Assembly: GCA_029204225.1 (NCBI GenBank) | Contig: CM055109.1 | Span: 25,046,723-25,110,722, forward strand | Length of the DNA: 64,000 nucleotides | Direction: 5' to 3' | From: Diphasiastrum complanatum | Taxonomy: Eukaryota > Streptophyta > Lycopodiopsida > Lycopodiales > Lycopodiaceae | Shown: piece by piece, positions 41,186 to 51,567 of the stretch | How the letters are laid out: each line of letters opens with the position of its first letter | Position numbering within the stretch: position 1 is the first letter of the stretch | Made by a program: the position numbers and the translations under genes | The notes under the pieces: generated by a model | Seen by the model: the letters and a program-made list of their open reading frames with translations, nothing else | The model's database searches: none | Told to the model about the DNA's origin: nothing

Positions 41186-41595
41186 CACAAGGGTGGACCA
41201 TCTTGGTTTGCATATTTACAAAACAACTTGAATGTTGTATCTCGGATCATAGAGATTTTGTACCCCTTTGTGGGTACAAAACAGTTGTCTAAGAAGTGGG
41301 CAACTTCATCCATCGAATCTTTGTTAGTTGAAAGCAGCTTCCCATCCAGAGATAATCCGAGAGTTGTGCAGAATAGGTCTTCAGTGATAGTGAAGAATTG
41401 GCCTCGTACGTGAACTTTGAAGTCCACCTCCGAAATTGAATGGATGGAGTTCACGAATTCAGTACTGACTTCAGAGAGGATGATGGAGGGGTCCACTTTC
41501 AAATCACCCAACCTGCATCGATCCAAAAAGGACTGGATGGATGCTAGGCGGATTCTTGCGCATGCTTTTCCGCTCGAACCTGATGCGGGAGCCAT
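41182..41595 (-). pseudogene. Plant transposon-associated ORF fragment (minus)
   Basis: A 137-codon frame with FVNSIHSISEVDFKVHVRGQ followed by FFTITEDLFCTTLGLSLDG. The 'VRG ... I.E.LF...LGL' pattern resembles the putative plant transposon protein domain found in extra ORFs of some Gypsy elements. It is truncated after FKLFCKYANQDGPPLW. The assignment is by pattern only. 41596-41880, to its right, has no supported feature. Confidence 0.45.
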
Positions 41596-41879
41596 TGTTC
41601 GAATGTTTAACGATAGCTATAGCTTCGTAGATCGCAATAGTTCGCAAAAAAGTGCTTTGATCGCAAAGAGTGAGTGTAGGAAAGCATAAACTTCACAGGT
41701 AGAAAGTCTAAAGAGGAAAAATGAAAAATAACTCTGATAAGCAGTAGTGGTGTGGAAGGGATGATGACATGGCATGGTGACTTGGAAATAAATACATATC
41801 CCAACAAATAATGTCAAATTTTTTTAGTAGTGAAAATCATGCCAAGTGCTTCCCTTTCTATAGGCCAAATAATTCTTCT

Positions 41880-42660
41880 CTGATGCACTGAGCTGTCGAC
41901 TCGCATAGTAGATGGAATGATCCTTCTTCTAGTCATCCTTCTGGCTTAGACAGATGCCAATAGCAAATGCAGAAACATCCACATAACTATAAAATAAAAT
42001 AGCCCAGTTGGGTGGTTTCAAAATAGAAACATTAATCAACCTTTGCTTAAGATCTTTGAATGCTTTCTGCTGTTCATTCGTCCACAAGTATTCTACCTGT
42101 TTCTTTAGTAGATGTGTAAGAGAGGCAGCAATAGAAGCATGATTTTGAATAAATCTCCTATAATAGCCAACATGTCCTAAGAAAGCTCTTAGTTCATGTA
42201 AATTTGTTGGTATCTGGAGATTCCTTATAAGCTTGACTTTATCTTTGTCGACTTCTATTTCTCTGTTAGATAATCCGTGTCTGAGCAATATTCCTTCTTG
42301 CATACCAAAAAAAACATTTCTTTAGATGAAGAGATAAACAAGTATCTCGACATCGTTGCAATGTTAATTTCAGCTTCTCAAGTGTGTCTTTATATCATTG
42401 TATACACAGAAATCATCAATCAATATTTCAAGAAAAGTTCTCAAGAAGACAGCGAAGATTAACATCATAATTCGCTGAAAAGTCGCTGGAGCATTACAGA
42501 GACCAAAGGACATTTTGTTATAGGCATAAGTGCCCCAATTCACAGTAAATGTGGTCTTTGAACGATCCTCCTTTTGCACTCCAACCTGATTATATCCAGA
42601 AAATCCGTCACAGAAATTGTAATGCTCTTGACCAGCAACCTGATCTAGGATGGAATCAGT
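41880..42660 (-). pseudogene. Gypsy RT and RNase H start, minus strand
   Basis: Read leftward from 42660: DSILDQVAGQEHYNFCDGFS and GYNQVGVQ (first RT aspartate), TFTVNWGTYAYNKMSFGLCN and APATFQRIM, then the active-site segment ILIDDFCVYN (two adjacent aspartates, usual YxDD/FxDD). After a frameshift near 42310 comes HELRAFLGHVGYYRRFIQNH and then the RNase H-proximal FKDLKQRLINVSILKPPNW. Upstream fingers are missing and stops are present. It runs opposite to the plus-strand RT fragment at 40984, so the two are separate pieces. Confidence 0.88.
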
Positions 42661-42669
42661 GAAATCTTT

Positions 42670-43290
42670 TTGATGGATGCAGATGCTACCATTTCAGTTC
42701 AAAATTTTGGGTATATATTAGATGCTCTTGCGGATAATCCAGTGTGCTTCGACATTATCACATACAAAGCCTTTTTGCGCTGGATTAAGCACCAAAAGTT
42801 TTCTGGAGTTGGAGCCCATGTATCTCGACTCTGCGCTCATTTTGACATATTGAACGATCAAGAGAAAACCATGCTGACAGGAAGATTGTTGGTTCCCAAG
42901 CCAATAGATCTTTCCAACATTCTTTCTGTACCTATTCTGGTTCCAGTTGATGCTACACCAACAGTTGAAGTAGCAGCCACCACTGCTATGGAGAGTGAAG
43001 TTGTGGCAATGGAAACCGATGGAGCTGCTGCTTCCACATCTCAGAAGCAGCCGAGTGCATCCACCTCTGGGGATGACGCAACCCAGTCTGATACATCAGA
43101 CAAGGGACGCATAGCTGCGGAAGGCGACACTGGAGACATGTGCCAGATGACGAAGAACAGACTACCAGTCCCAGTGGTTTTGATCCATGACTGAGAAAGC
43201 CAAGAACCTTGTGGCTGAAGTATATGAGTTCGACAAGTACCATCGTCAACTCACAATGCAGCTTATACCTCAGAGAGGAAATTGTGAGAG
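42670..43290 (+). pseudogene. Unrecognised ORF fragment, left of the chimeric ORF
   Basis: The frame at 42670-43194 starts in the middle of a protein: VCFDIITYKAFLRWIKHQKF, LCAHFDILNDQEKTML, then an alanine/serine/threonine-rich stretch (SQKQPSASTSGDDATQ). After a frameshift it continues as TEKAKNLVAEVYEFDKYHRQ, helical. It may be part of the same extra-ORF type as 41182, but no domain is recognised. It fuses at about 43290 with Copia Gag. Confidence 0.4.
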
Positions 43291-46225
43291 ATTTAATGGC
43301 TTGTTGGATGATCATGCTAATCTTGTTCAAAGTTTTGCTATTCAAAAGACTTTGCCAAGTATTGTGAATTTGCAAGAGATCTTGGTGAATGAGGAGTATA
43401 GGCTTCAATCAAGAGGAGGTGGATCTACATCAACATCTCATTATGAAGAGGATGCTATGTTCATCAAAGGCAAGTTCAAGGGCAAAGGCAAAGGCAAGTG
43501 GTCTAAAGGGCAAGATCAAGGTGAGACTTCCTCTTTTGGCAAAAAGAAAGATAAGTCTAAGTTGAAATGCTTTTATTGTGGAATCAAAGGGTATTTTGCA
43601 AATGAATGTTTGAAGCAAAGAGATGAAGGCAAGCAAATCAACTTTATTACTAATAATGAGGATCTAGGTGGTGGTGATTCTCTTTTTATGCGTTCTTCAA
43701 GTCCAATATCAAGTGAAGGTGACAAAGATTCATGGTGGATTGATAGTGGAGCTAGCTCACACATGACTAGTCACAAGGAGTTCTTTACTTCTTTGGTCAC
43801 TTATGATGGAGCCAAGAAAGCAATTCACATGGCCAATGGTGGTGAGTGTGTGATTGAAGGTATTGGTTCAATTCCTATTTGTCCCTCTACTAATAGGAAA
43901 GCAAGACTTGATGGTGTTCTTTACATTCCTTCACTTTCAAAGAATTTGATAAGTGTTGGTCAAATGATAGAGAAAGGATACATGGTAAAGTTTGGTGGTG
44001 ATGCTTGTTTCATTACAAAGGAAGAAATCTTGGTTGCTAGGGGCAATAGACAAGGTAGACTTTTCAAGCTTGATGCTTTTGTTATGGCTAACAAAAAGGA
44101 TGGAATGGAAAAGGAGATTGGTCTCAACTTTCCAAAGTTACCTTTTAGCATCAATAAGATTGGTGGATCTTATGCAAAGTCTAACAATCTTCCTTATGCT
44201 AGATCTAGGTCAAGATCTAATATGCTTCTTGGAGATGTTCATCTTTGTGCTAACTTGGCTAGTCTTGAGGATAATGATGGTGTTTCAATGGTTCTTCATG
44301 GCAAGTGCAAGCATGAAAAAGGTAAGGAAAGAGCTAACTTCATCAATGGAGGTGAAGGTTCGTCCTTGGAAAAGATTGTTGTTAATGATTTCTTTGATCA
44401 TATGGAAAAGGATGTTGCTAGGTGCATGCATGAAGGAGGTGGTTCTTCTACATTCTTTTGTTATGATTCCAAGAAAGTCATTTTTCCAGCAAGTGGAGTC
44501 ACATGTCTTCATAAAGAGAGTAGATCAAATGGTTCTATCAAGAGACTTAGTGAGGGAGATAGTCACAAGTCAAGAAGAAGAGAAGTATGTAAAGAGTTCA
44601 AAGTAGGATGTACTTTGAATGATGTCATTGTGAATGATAGTGAAGAAGAATCATTATCATATGAGTCATTACCTAAAACATTGAGTAGAAGTTCTTGTTT
44701 GAAAAAAGAGAGTACTTCCATCATCCTTATGTTGAAGGTACTAATCATTTTTTTCATGGCTTCTAATGTTTTTGAGGTTTCTACTTCTTATGATGCAATC
44801 ATTAAGAGGGAGTCTTATGAAGGGAAGAGCAATGGAAGATTGGTTCTTGGGAAGATCCAAGGCATGGATCTCACATCTCTTCATCAACTCAAAGGATTCT
44901 ATGATTATGAATTGATCACTCATGATCAAGATGGCAAAAGGTTGGTTGGAGAAGACTACATGGAGCAAATCGAGAGGCAATTTCTTCAAGGCAAGGGAGA
45001 TCTCATTGGTGAGCTTATTGAGGTTTGTTATGGACTCAAGAGGGCTGGATCTATTAGGTTTGATACTCATCTTCACCTACTCTACTTCATGTTGGATGGA
45101 AAGTTTGGAATCTATCTTTTGATTTATGATGGTGACATTGTTTTTACTAACCTTTGTGGAAATTCAAGATCAAGTATTGATGAGATCTTGTTGGATCTAG
45201 ATCATATTTTTGAGAGGGAGTATTTTCAAAGGTTTAGATCTGAAGATATTCATATCTTTGATATCTCTGATGATCAAGAGAAAGGTAAGCAAGTGGAAGC
45301 GACACACTTTGCTTTATTCACATGTTTTGAAGAGTTTTCTTGTGTAGATGATGCTATGCAAGTGGATATTGGTTCTTATGTTTTTCGTAATGGAAAAGCA
45401 AGTAATGGATCTAGAAAACAAAGTTTGTTCAATGACTTTGATGATCAAGAGGAAGATCAAGAGGTTGGTCTCAAAGGGCTTCAACAACACAAAAGGAAAG
45501 GTGGCAATTTGGAGCTAGTCAAGAGCATCAAAGGAAGGTTATTTGGCAAAGATGTTATGGATATGTTTTTGCAGCTTATTGAAGACTCAAGTAAGGTCAA
45601 AGGAGCAGCAAGGAAGTTTTGTTCAAGTTTACTTTACTTGTTCTATCTCATGTTTGAACTATTTCATGTGGATGTGTGCAAATTGTCAAGACATGGACAA
45701 ACTAGCTACATTGTCTTGCAATATCTTATTGTTGGAGTTGTACTAGAATTCTTGGCTGGTTTTGCTGATGGAAATGAGGCTAATGGAGGCTCATTATATC
45801 ACTCATCCATGATCAAGCTCTCAAGTGTTGAGCTACTTGGTGCCAATACTTGGAGATTGTCAATTTTTGGTGAATTCATGGTCATTTTCTTGTGCCAAGT
45901 AGATCTTGAAGATGGACTAGTGCAACCTACTTGGTTTATGGAGTCATGTGGTGCTGGATTTGCATCATTAATGTACTCACCTACTCATGGATTTCCAAGG
46001 TTTGATGGTTTCTTGTGGCAAGATGGAGATGGAGGCTCATTCATGGAGTTTTATGGTGGAGACATATCAAGAAAGGACAAAGTTGGAGGACACAAGCAAG
46101 CAAATGGTCATCACTCACATTTATTGTTTGATTGCTGTAATTTTCCAGAGAGTACAAAGTTTGAAACATGGAGGAATCATTTCATTCACATTCTATTTGG
46201 TTCTTCATGTTCTGCTCTCCAATGA
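43187..46225 (+). CDS. Chimeric 1012-aa ORF: Copia Gag/protease fused to diverged Pol-like region
   Basis: Open for 1012 codons. Residues 1-35 derive from the unrelated ORF to the left. From about 36 (NGLLDDHANLVQSFAIQ) it is Copia Gag, closely related to the Copia at 8644, with a KGKGKGKWSKG linker and a knuckle at 128-141 in which histidine is tyrosine (CFYCGIKGYFANEC). Protease keeps WWIDSGASSHM (D186). Beyond about 300 it diverges. LPYARSRSRSNMLL recalls the integrase linker, and GKIQGMDLTSLHQLKG (D561), EDYMEQIERQF and CYGLKRAGS recall RT motifs; the catalytic YVDD position reads YDGD (647-650). A later part (HFALFTCFEEFSCVDDAMQ) resembles a pre-RT segment out of order. The C-terminal module recurs at 39425. 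There are no internal stops. Expression is unknown. Confidence 0.7.
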   Translation: MTEKAKNLVAEVYEFDKYHRQLTMQLIPQRGNCERFNGLLDDHANLVQSFAIQKTLPSIVNLQEILVNEEYRLQSRGGGSTSTSHYEEDAMFIKGKFKGKGKGKWSKGQDQGETSSFGKKKDKSKLKCFYCGIKGYFANECLKQRDEGKQINFITNNEDLGGGDSLFMRSSSPISSEGDKDSWWIDSGASSHMTSHKEFFTSLVTYDGAKKAIHMANGGECVIEGIGSIPICPSTNRKARLDGVLYIPSLSKNLISVGQMIEKGYMVKFGGDACFITKEEILVARGNRQGRLFKLDAFVMANKKDGMEKEIGLNFPKLPFSINKIGGSYAKSNNLPYARSRSRSNMLLGDVHLCANLASLEDNDGVSMVLHGKCKHEKGKERANFINGGEGSSLEKIVVNDFFDHMEKDVARCMHEGGGSSTFFCYDSKKVIFPASGVTCLHKESRSNGSIKRLSEGDSHKSRRREVCKEFKVGCTLNDVIVNDSEEESLSYESLPKTLSRSSCLKKESTSIILMLKVLIIFFMASNVFEVSTSYDAIIKRESYEGKSNGRLVLGKIQGMDLTSLHQLKGFYDYELITHDQDGKRLVGEDYMEQIERQFLQGKGDLIGELIEVCYGLKRAGSIRFDTHLHLLYFMLDGKFGIYLLIYDGDIVFTNLCGNSRSSIDEILLDLDHIFEREYFQRFRSEDIHIFDISDDQEKGKQVEATHFALFTCFEEFSCVDDAMQVDIGSYVFRNGKASNGSRKQSLFNDFDDQEEDQEVGLKGLQQHKRKGGNLELVKSIKGRLFGKDVMDMFLQLIEDSSKVKGAARKFCSSLLYLFYLMFELFHVDVCKLSRHGQTSYIVLQYLIVGVVLEFLAGFADGNEANGGSLYHSSMIKLSSVELLGANTWRLSIFGEFMVIFLCQVDLEDGLVQPTWFMESCGAGFASLMYSPTHGFPRFDGFLWQDGDGGSFMEFYGGDISRKDKVGGHKQANGHHSHLLFDCCNFPESTKFETWRNHFIHILFGSSCSALQ

Positions 46226-46236
46226 TGCCACCCCAT

Positions 46237-46460
46237 CTTGCAGCGGGCCCAATGCACACGATGACTATCTTTAGGCCCCGCTGCGAATTACACAGCAACT
46301 CCAAGCTGTGCCTGCCTGCACCGGAGCCTTAGACCATCCAGAATTCCTGGAGGCTGTCATGAAGATTGACCATAAGTGAAGATTGACCATCCAGAAGGCT
46401 GGAGGCTATCGTGAAGATTGACCATCCAGAATTCCTGGAGGCTGTCGTGAAGGCTGTCAT
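46237..46460. repeat. Inverted repeat and short tandem repeats after the chimeric ORF
   Basis: GCAGCGGGCCC (46240-46250) is nearly complementary to GGCCCCGCTGC (46274-46284). From about 46332 to 46460 a unit containing GACCATCCAGAATTCCTGGA and then GGCTGTCATGAAGATT is repeated two to three times with small changes. Confidence 0.75.
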
Positions 46461-46953
46461 GTTCGAGCTATCAAACCAAAAGCAACAAATGAAAGACCAG
46501 AAGTTGGCTGCTGAGTTGCAAACTCAAGATTTGGCAACTACATCTACACAGCCAAAGCGAATGCGGCAAAATCAGTCGAAGGTATGTGCTAACAGATTCC
46601 GTGCATTTGTTGATTGCTTCTGAAAATGGTGTCCACATGCTTTTAATATTGAGTTGCAATGGCATGTGGATTACATGATGCTATCAGGCGTAGTAGGCAT
46701 CGCCTTCGACGATTGGAAGCAACCATGGGAGAAGGACGACTTTCTTTGGTTATGGGCCCAGCTCACTATCGAACAGAAAGGATGTCTCTGCTGGGGCATA
46801 ATCCAAGGTAAATTCCAGGTCGTACCTTTTGGATCGACAGAGTTATACATAGGCTCTTCGGCTATGTATGCTCTCAAATATATCCGTATCAAAGAACTTC
46901 AATTTTTGCAAAACAAAGATAATAAGCGACATTTTTGGAAGCGAAAGCCGTAG
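46411..46953 (+). pseudogene. Unrecognised ORF with one internal stop
   Basis: One frame with a single TGA (46621-46623). The N-part is helical and glutamine-rich (ELSNQKQQMKDQKLAAELQT). The C-part has aromatic residues (FDDWKQPWEKDDFLWLWAQL, then QLTIEQKGCLCWGIIQGKF and VPFGSTELYIGSSAMYALKY). No retroelement catalytic motif is seen. It may continue the ORF broken at 43290, with the Copia-derived part inserted between them. 46954-47110 holds no recognised feature. Confidence 0.35.
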
Positions 46954-47110
46954 TTTCAGCTGTACAAACCACAAGTGATTGCAAATTTAGGCGCATTTGA
47001 CATGCAGGTCTGCTGATAAATATCAATACGGCTTATCCGAAATTATTCAGTCTATATGTGGATTGGGAGCGAAACCTTGCAGAATTTTTTGCGGAGATTC
47101 GCCATAATTT

Positions 47111-47810
47111 ACGCAGACAGCAAAATTTTCAGTTCCAGTGGTCAAGAACTCTCGCAGAGGATTCTGTAGCTCCATCTCAGTGAGACAAGGACACAAAAGA
47201 GCTTGCGAGAGTTAGTCTGATTCCAGTGAGCAAAAAATTGGATTTAAGTGCAAAAGTCTCACTAAAAAGTGAGATCTAGCAAATCCTTCCAATAAGAACT
47301 CTCGCAGACCCTCTCAATCGATTTAGAATGTCAATTTACATTAGTGATGAAGCCTGCGAGAGTTAGTGTGAAGATCTAGTGAAGATCAAGCCAAAAAAGT
47401 GGTTTTAAATCCTTGCAGATAGTGAAATTTTCACTTCTTGCGAGAGTTAACTCTCGTAGAGAATTCTATAGTGAGATATGAACTAGATCCAGCTACTGTG
47501 AGCCTTGCAAGAGTTACTTCCCATAGATCTGAAAGATATCAATTTTTTTACCTGCAAGAACAGCTAAAGACACATCCAACCCTCGCACAAGAGAACCTTC
47601 GCAAACTAGATTAGTGGAAAGATCTGCATCAGATCCAGCTACTGTCAAAATCTCAGGTCCATCAGTGCAAGGAGTAAAAAGCTATCAAGGAAAAACACCG
47701 TAAAGGGTTTAAAATTCACTTCTGGCCGATTAGATTGATCATATCCTTAAAGATCCAGACTGCATCCTACTGTATAAGCAAGATCCAGTCACTTTGGAAC
47801 CCACCATCGG
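47111..47810 (+). other. Gypsy 5' leader, second copy, truncated at the duplication junction
   Basis: Starts mid-leader. Repeats the AACTCTCGCAGA and GCGAGAGTTA motifs. The upstream part of the leader present at 23835-23879 is absent. Confidence 0.75.
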
Positions 47811-49152
47811 ATGAATCTGAGATCGGGACGATCAATAGCACGAAGGATAGCAAATCAAACACCACACCTTCCCAGATTAGCAGCTATGCAACAAGAGGCA
47901 AAACCGGAACCAGCACCAATGGAACCAATGGGCCAACCCGTACCTGTCGCTCCCTTGCAAACAACTCGGAGAGCACCACAGATGGAAATACCAAAATATG
48001 ACGGATTATCAGATTCCATTCGATTTCTCTAGATCTACGAGCAGGCTTGTGAAATCTATGGTGAACGGACACCTGCAAAGAAGCTGATGCTATTCTCTAT
48101 GTCCTTACTAGCAGAGGCTCAGGATTGGTTTTTTCAACCTATCAGAGGAAGAAAAATCTACCTAGGAAGCGGTTAAAGCGGCTCTCATTACGTGCTTTAA
48201 ACCAAAAAAGTTCCTAGAAGACCCATTTCTCCTGTTGAGCAAAGTCAAAATGGGTCAATGAAAAAGGGTCAGGGACTATATTGAGCGGGTCAAACACTTA
48301 CGATCTGAGTGCAGTGCAGCCCTAACTCCCGATCACGCGGTGATCATGTGGTTTCTAGCAGGACTACCACGAAGCATCAGAAGAGAACTGAAACGACAGG
48401 AGCAATACACTACTCTGCAAGAAGCTATGGAAGATGCCATCAGAGAAGAGGATGAGGAATCTGACGACGAATATTCATCCACCCATACTCCTTCTCCCTC
48501 AATCGCATCATCATCACCAAACGCATCTGATCTATCCACATAACTATTGTTGGAGCAAATGAAAAAATTACACAAACAGCAGATGGAGCAACTTACGACG
48601 CAGTTTGACCAGAAATTGAAAGACTTACAAGGAGCTGCAGTAGTAACGCCACATGAACCGGAACCAAACCAGCTGTAGTATCCAAGACAGAAAAATGTAT
48701 GGTGTTCAGTGTGCACGCAAAACCATACAACAAATGAGTTTTCAGTCCTGAAGCAAAATATGAGACTGACACATAGATTCTACCATCTGTGCAATGCAAC
48801 ATCGCACGATACGGCATTTTGCCCGTTCAACCCCCGGATTGTTCAACAGAAGAGAAGTCCTTATCAGACTTCCTATCCCTACCATCAAGGGACACCCAAC
48901 GCGGCACCAAGGTATGGCGCACCAAATCAACCACATCGTATGGCCTTACTAGCTCCACCAAAGCCAGCCAATCAACAAGTGGCCCATGTAAACCTGACAG
49001 CAGTAGAACCAGAGATGCAAATGCCACCTCAACCTGAGCAGCAGCAATGGTACGGACCAGATGAACCATTTATGGATCCTGTCATAAATGAATATGTTGT
49101 GGCCTATGCAGCTCAAACTCAACGACAAGACGGAAGAAACTACGACTGTTGA
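47811..49152 (+). pseudogene. Gypsy Gag remnant, second copy
   Basis: As at 24580, with the same frameshifts and the same deletion end at GRNYDC. One substitution gives SIARRIANQ here in place of SIALRIANQ. The shared lesions show the decay predates the duplication. Confidence 0.85.
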
Positions 49153-49370
49153 TTTGTGTGAATCTGAAGGCGCTAAATGCAGTTACCAAAAAAGATCATT
49201 TTTCTTTACCATTTACGAAAAGTTTCCACGACAGAGTAGCCAACGTCGAGGCCTACAGTTTTCTAGACGGCTTCAGCGGCTACAATCAGGTGAAGATAGC
49301 CCCCCAAGACCAACACAAAACAGCATTTGCCACGGAATGGGAAACCAATGCCTATGAAGTGATGCCCATG
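49149..49370 (+). pseudogene. Gypsy RT N-terminal fragment, second copy
   Basis: Identical by eye to 25918-26139: FLDGFSGYNQ present, cut after AYEVMP by the LTR. Confidence 0.88.
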
Positions 49371-49937
49371 TATAGAGGACAGATCACACGTGTGAAAATA
49401 GCTGAAGTAGGCGAGTTTTTGCTTCTAGAAGATTTCTATGAAGATTTCCATATAGTAGGAAAATAGACCAAAAATGCCCAAAATGGAAAATTTTGATCCA
49501 AGTGTCAAATTACATGATGGTGACAAGGCATCCTCGCACGTGTGAGATCTGATGCATGATCAGTACCTCGAGCTCCAAAAGTGTATATATAGGGGCTTAT
49601 TTGGCCATCATCAATGTGAGACACCTATTTTGGTTTTGGAAGCAATTTTAAGTGATTCTCTTCATTTGTCTACATTTGTTTTGATTGTTTTGAGGTGCTA
49701 TCAATGTGCACTTGATTTTCAGGTTGGAGTCCATACTCAGACAGGGTTTCACACGTGGGAAACCAGAAAGTACACCTAACTTCAAATAATGATTGTTCTT
49801 GTTAGGATTTTGTGTCTAGAATTGATCTAGATTGATCTTAATCTCAAGTAGATTGATAAATCAAGTAATCTGACAACCAATCTCTCTTGAGGATCAGATT
49901 AGGATCCACTATTGGTCCTTTTTGTACTTTTTGCACA
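49371..49937 (+). repeat. LTR, plus strand, convergent pair, second copy
   Basis: Copy of 26140-26706, with CACACGTGG where the first has CACATGTGG near its centre. The primer-binding site follows at 49938-49949. Confidence 0.88.
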
Positions 49938-49949
49938 TGGTATCAGAGC
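49938..49949 (+). other. Primer-binding site, second copy
   Basis: TGGTATCAGAGC, directly after the LTR. Confidence 0.92.
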
Positions 49950-51092
49950 CTAGTACAAGAGGTTTTGTTGAAATTGATAGAGTTAATCAAAATCAAGGCC
50001 AAAATTAGCAGTTTTTTGAGAACTAGTCAAATTTTGTGTAGCGAGTTGGATTTGATAGCTATCCTCAAAATTTTTGGTCCAGATCTTGTTGTGGGCTGTA
50101 GGAACTCTTTTCACACGTGTGAGGCCGTACAGCTCTGATTTTGACCGAGAAATTTCAAAAAATTGTAGAATTTGACTCACATACCCAATTTGAGTGATTT
50201 TTGGTGCAAAATCAAGCATTTTCTATAGAAAATCTAATCTCTTGATTAGTTCTTGGATTAGATCAGTCAAAAAATTAAAATTGAAGCTTGAATTAGGTGC
50301 ACTACTTCATAGAGACCTCCTCGGTCTAAGGTGAGAGGTGCTCTTGAGTTGCTCTGTCCGAGTATCTTGGGGATTCGTCAAAATCAGCCAACATCATCCC
50401 ACCCCTAATGTGTTGCAGGACCCACTACAACTCATATTGGATGATGTCGCTCCGCTTTTGCATTGGCATCTTTGATCGGCACTTGGAAAAGCGTAGATCC
50501 TCATTCACTTACATAAAACCAAGTGTTTATTGTTGTCAGTCTTTATCAAAAACTATTTTCGCAAATTACCGCAATTTAACCTGAATGTCGTATTGCTGCA
50601 ATGGGTTGACATTCTCAAAATTTGGAGAGCTCCCAGTAGCTTCACAACTTGCATGCTCGAGTGCTTTCTTATCACTTGTATTTGCCATTGACGGTTTCAT
50701 CTCTGGTTTCTTGGCAGATCCTAACTTCTGGGAGGTCTGTATCCTCCATTTTCTTTTGGGTGTTTATGTGGTTCTTCTCTCAGTTTAAGTTCCAGTCTCA
50801 AAGAAAACCTTTGATCTACAGGTAACACTTTCGATTATTAGTCTCAAGAGAATGGGCTCATCATCGAAAATTGGTGGTAGTATCAGATTTGGGTGGATGG
50901 TTTGGTAATGGTAAGGAAACATGATGAAGGCTTGGTGGAAGGGTGAAGGAACTGATAGTTCTACAGTTACAGCCTTGGACCCTTGCAATGTCGAGCTTTG
51001 ACCACCACTTGCTGGGTGAGGAGCTCACTTTATTTGTAGGTTCACGGTTGTCTTCATCTTCCTTTTTTTCTGCAATTCTTTCTTTTGATCCA
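49950..51092. other. Leader, reverse LTR start and unassigned segment, second copy
   Basis: Repeats 26719-27861, including the reversed TGTTGGCTG-type LTR start (about 50304-50398) and the hydrophobic frame (50585-50788). One A/G difference lies near 50493. Confidence 0.55.
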
Positions 51093-51555
51093 TTACTTTT
51101 GGATCTCTTTGGGCTTCATAAGAGGGGATTCAACTATCATTTCTCCAGAGATTTTCTTTCGATCAAGATCATCTTTTGCCATCTTGATGTTACTCAATTT
51201 GACAAAAGGACTCTCGATCAAGCGAAAGGGCTTAAAACGCTTGATAAAGGACTCTTTCAAAATTGACCAATCTGTCTCATCTTCATGATCAAGGTTGAAA
51301 AACCAGTCATGTGCTTTAGCGATCATGGTCATCGAAAACAGTTGGACCATAGTAGCGAGAGATGTTTCGCCACATATCACATGCATTTTCAAAGATTTGA
51401 AAAAATCTTTGAGGGTCCAAACTACCATCAAACTTTCGTAGACCTAGCTTGGGTGTATGTCTCTCAAGATGAGCACTATGGGTAGCAGAAACACCATTAA
51501 GGTTAGATCTGGTTTGGATTAATCCTATTAATTTCAACAACACCTCTTGTACTAG
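51093..51555 (-). pseudogene. Gypsy Gag capsid fragment, minus strand, second copy
   Basis: As at 27862. A C-to-A change makes the frame read DPQRFFQIFENAC instead of DPQRFLQIFENAC (a leucine-to-phenylalanine change). Confidence 0.82.
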
Positions 51556-51567
51556 GCTCTGATACCA
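51556..51567 (-). other. Primer-binding site, minus strand, second copy
   Basis: GCTCTGATACCA on the plus strand, abutting the LTR at 51568. Confidence 0.92.

Larger units (their letters stand above)
23880..47110 (+). repeat. Tandem duplication, first unit (23,231 bp)
   Basis: Sequence from ACGCAGACAGC at 23880 to at least 40770 recurs from 47111 to the window end, offset 23,231 (23,230 after a one-base deletion near 33927). By eye about ten substitutions and this deletion separate the copies, all between about 24.6 and 34 kb. Upstream of 23880 the Gypsy leader is continuous with its homologue at about 4390-4410. At 47110/47111 it is not, so this unit is in the older context and the second copy starts at a new junction. 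Confidence 0.95.
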
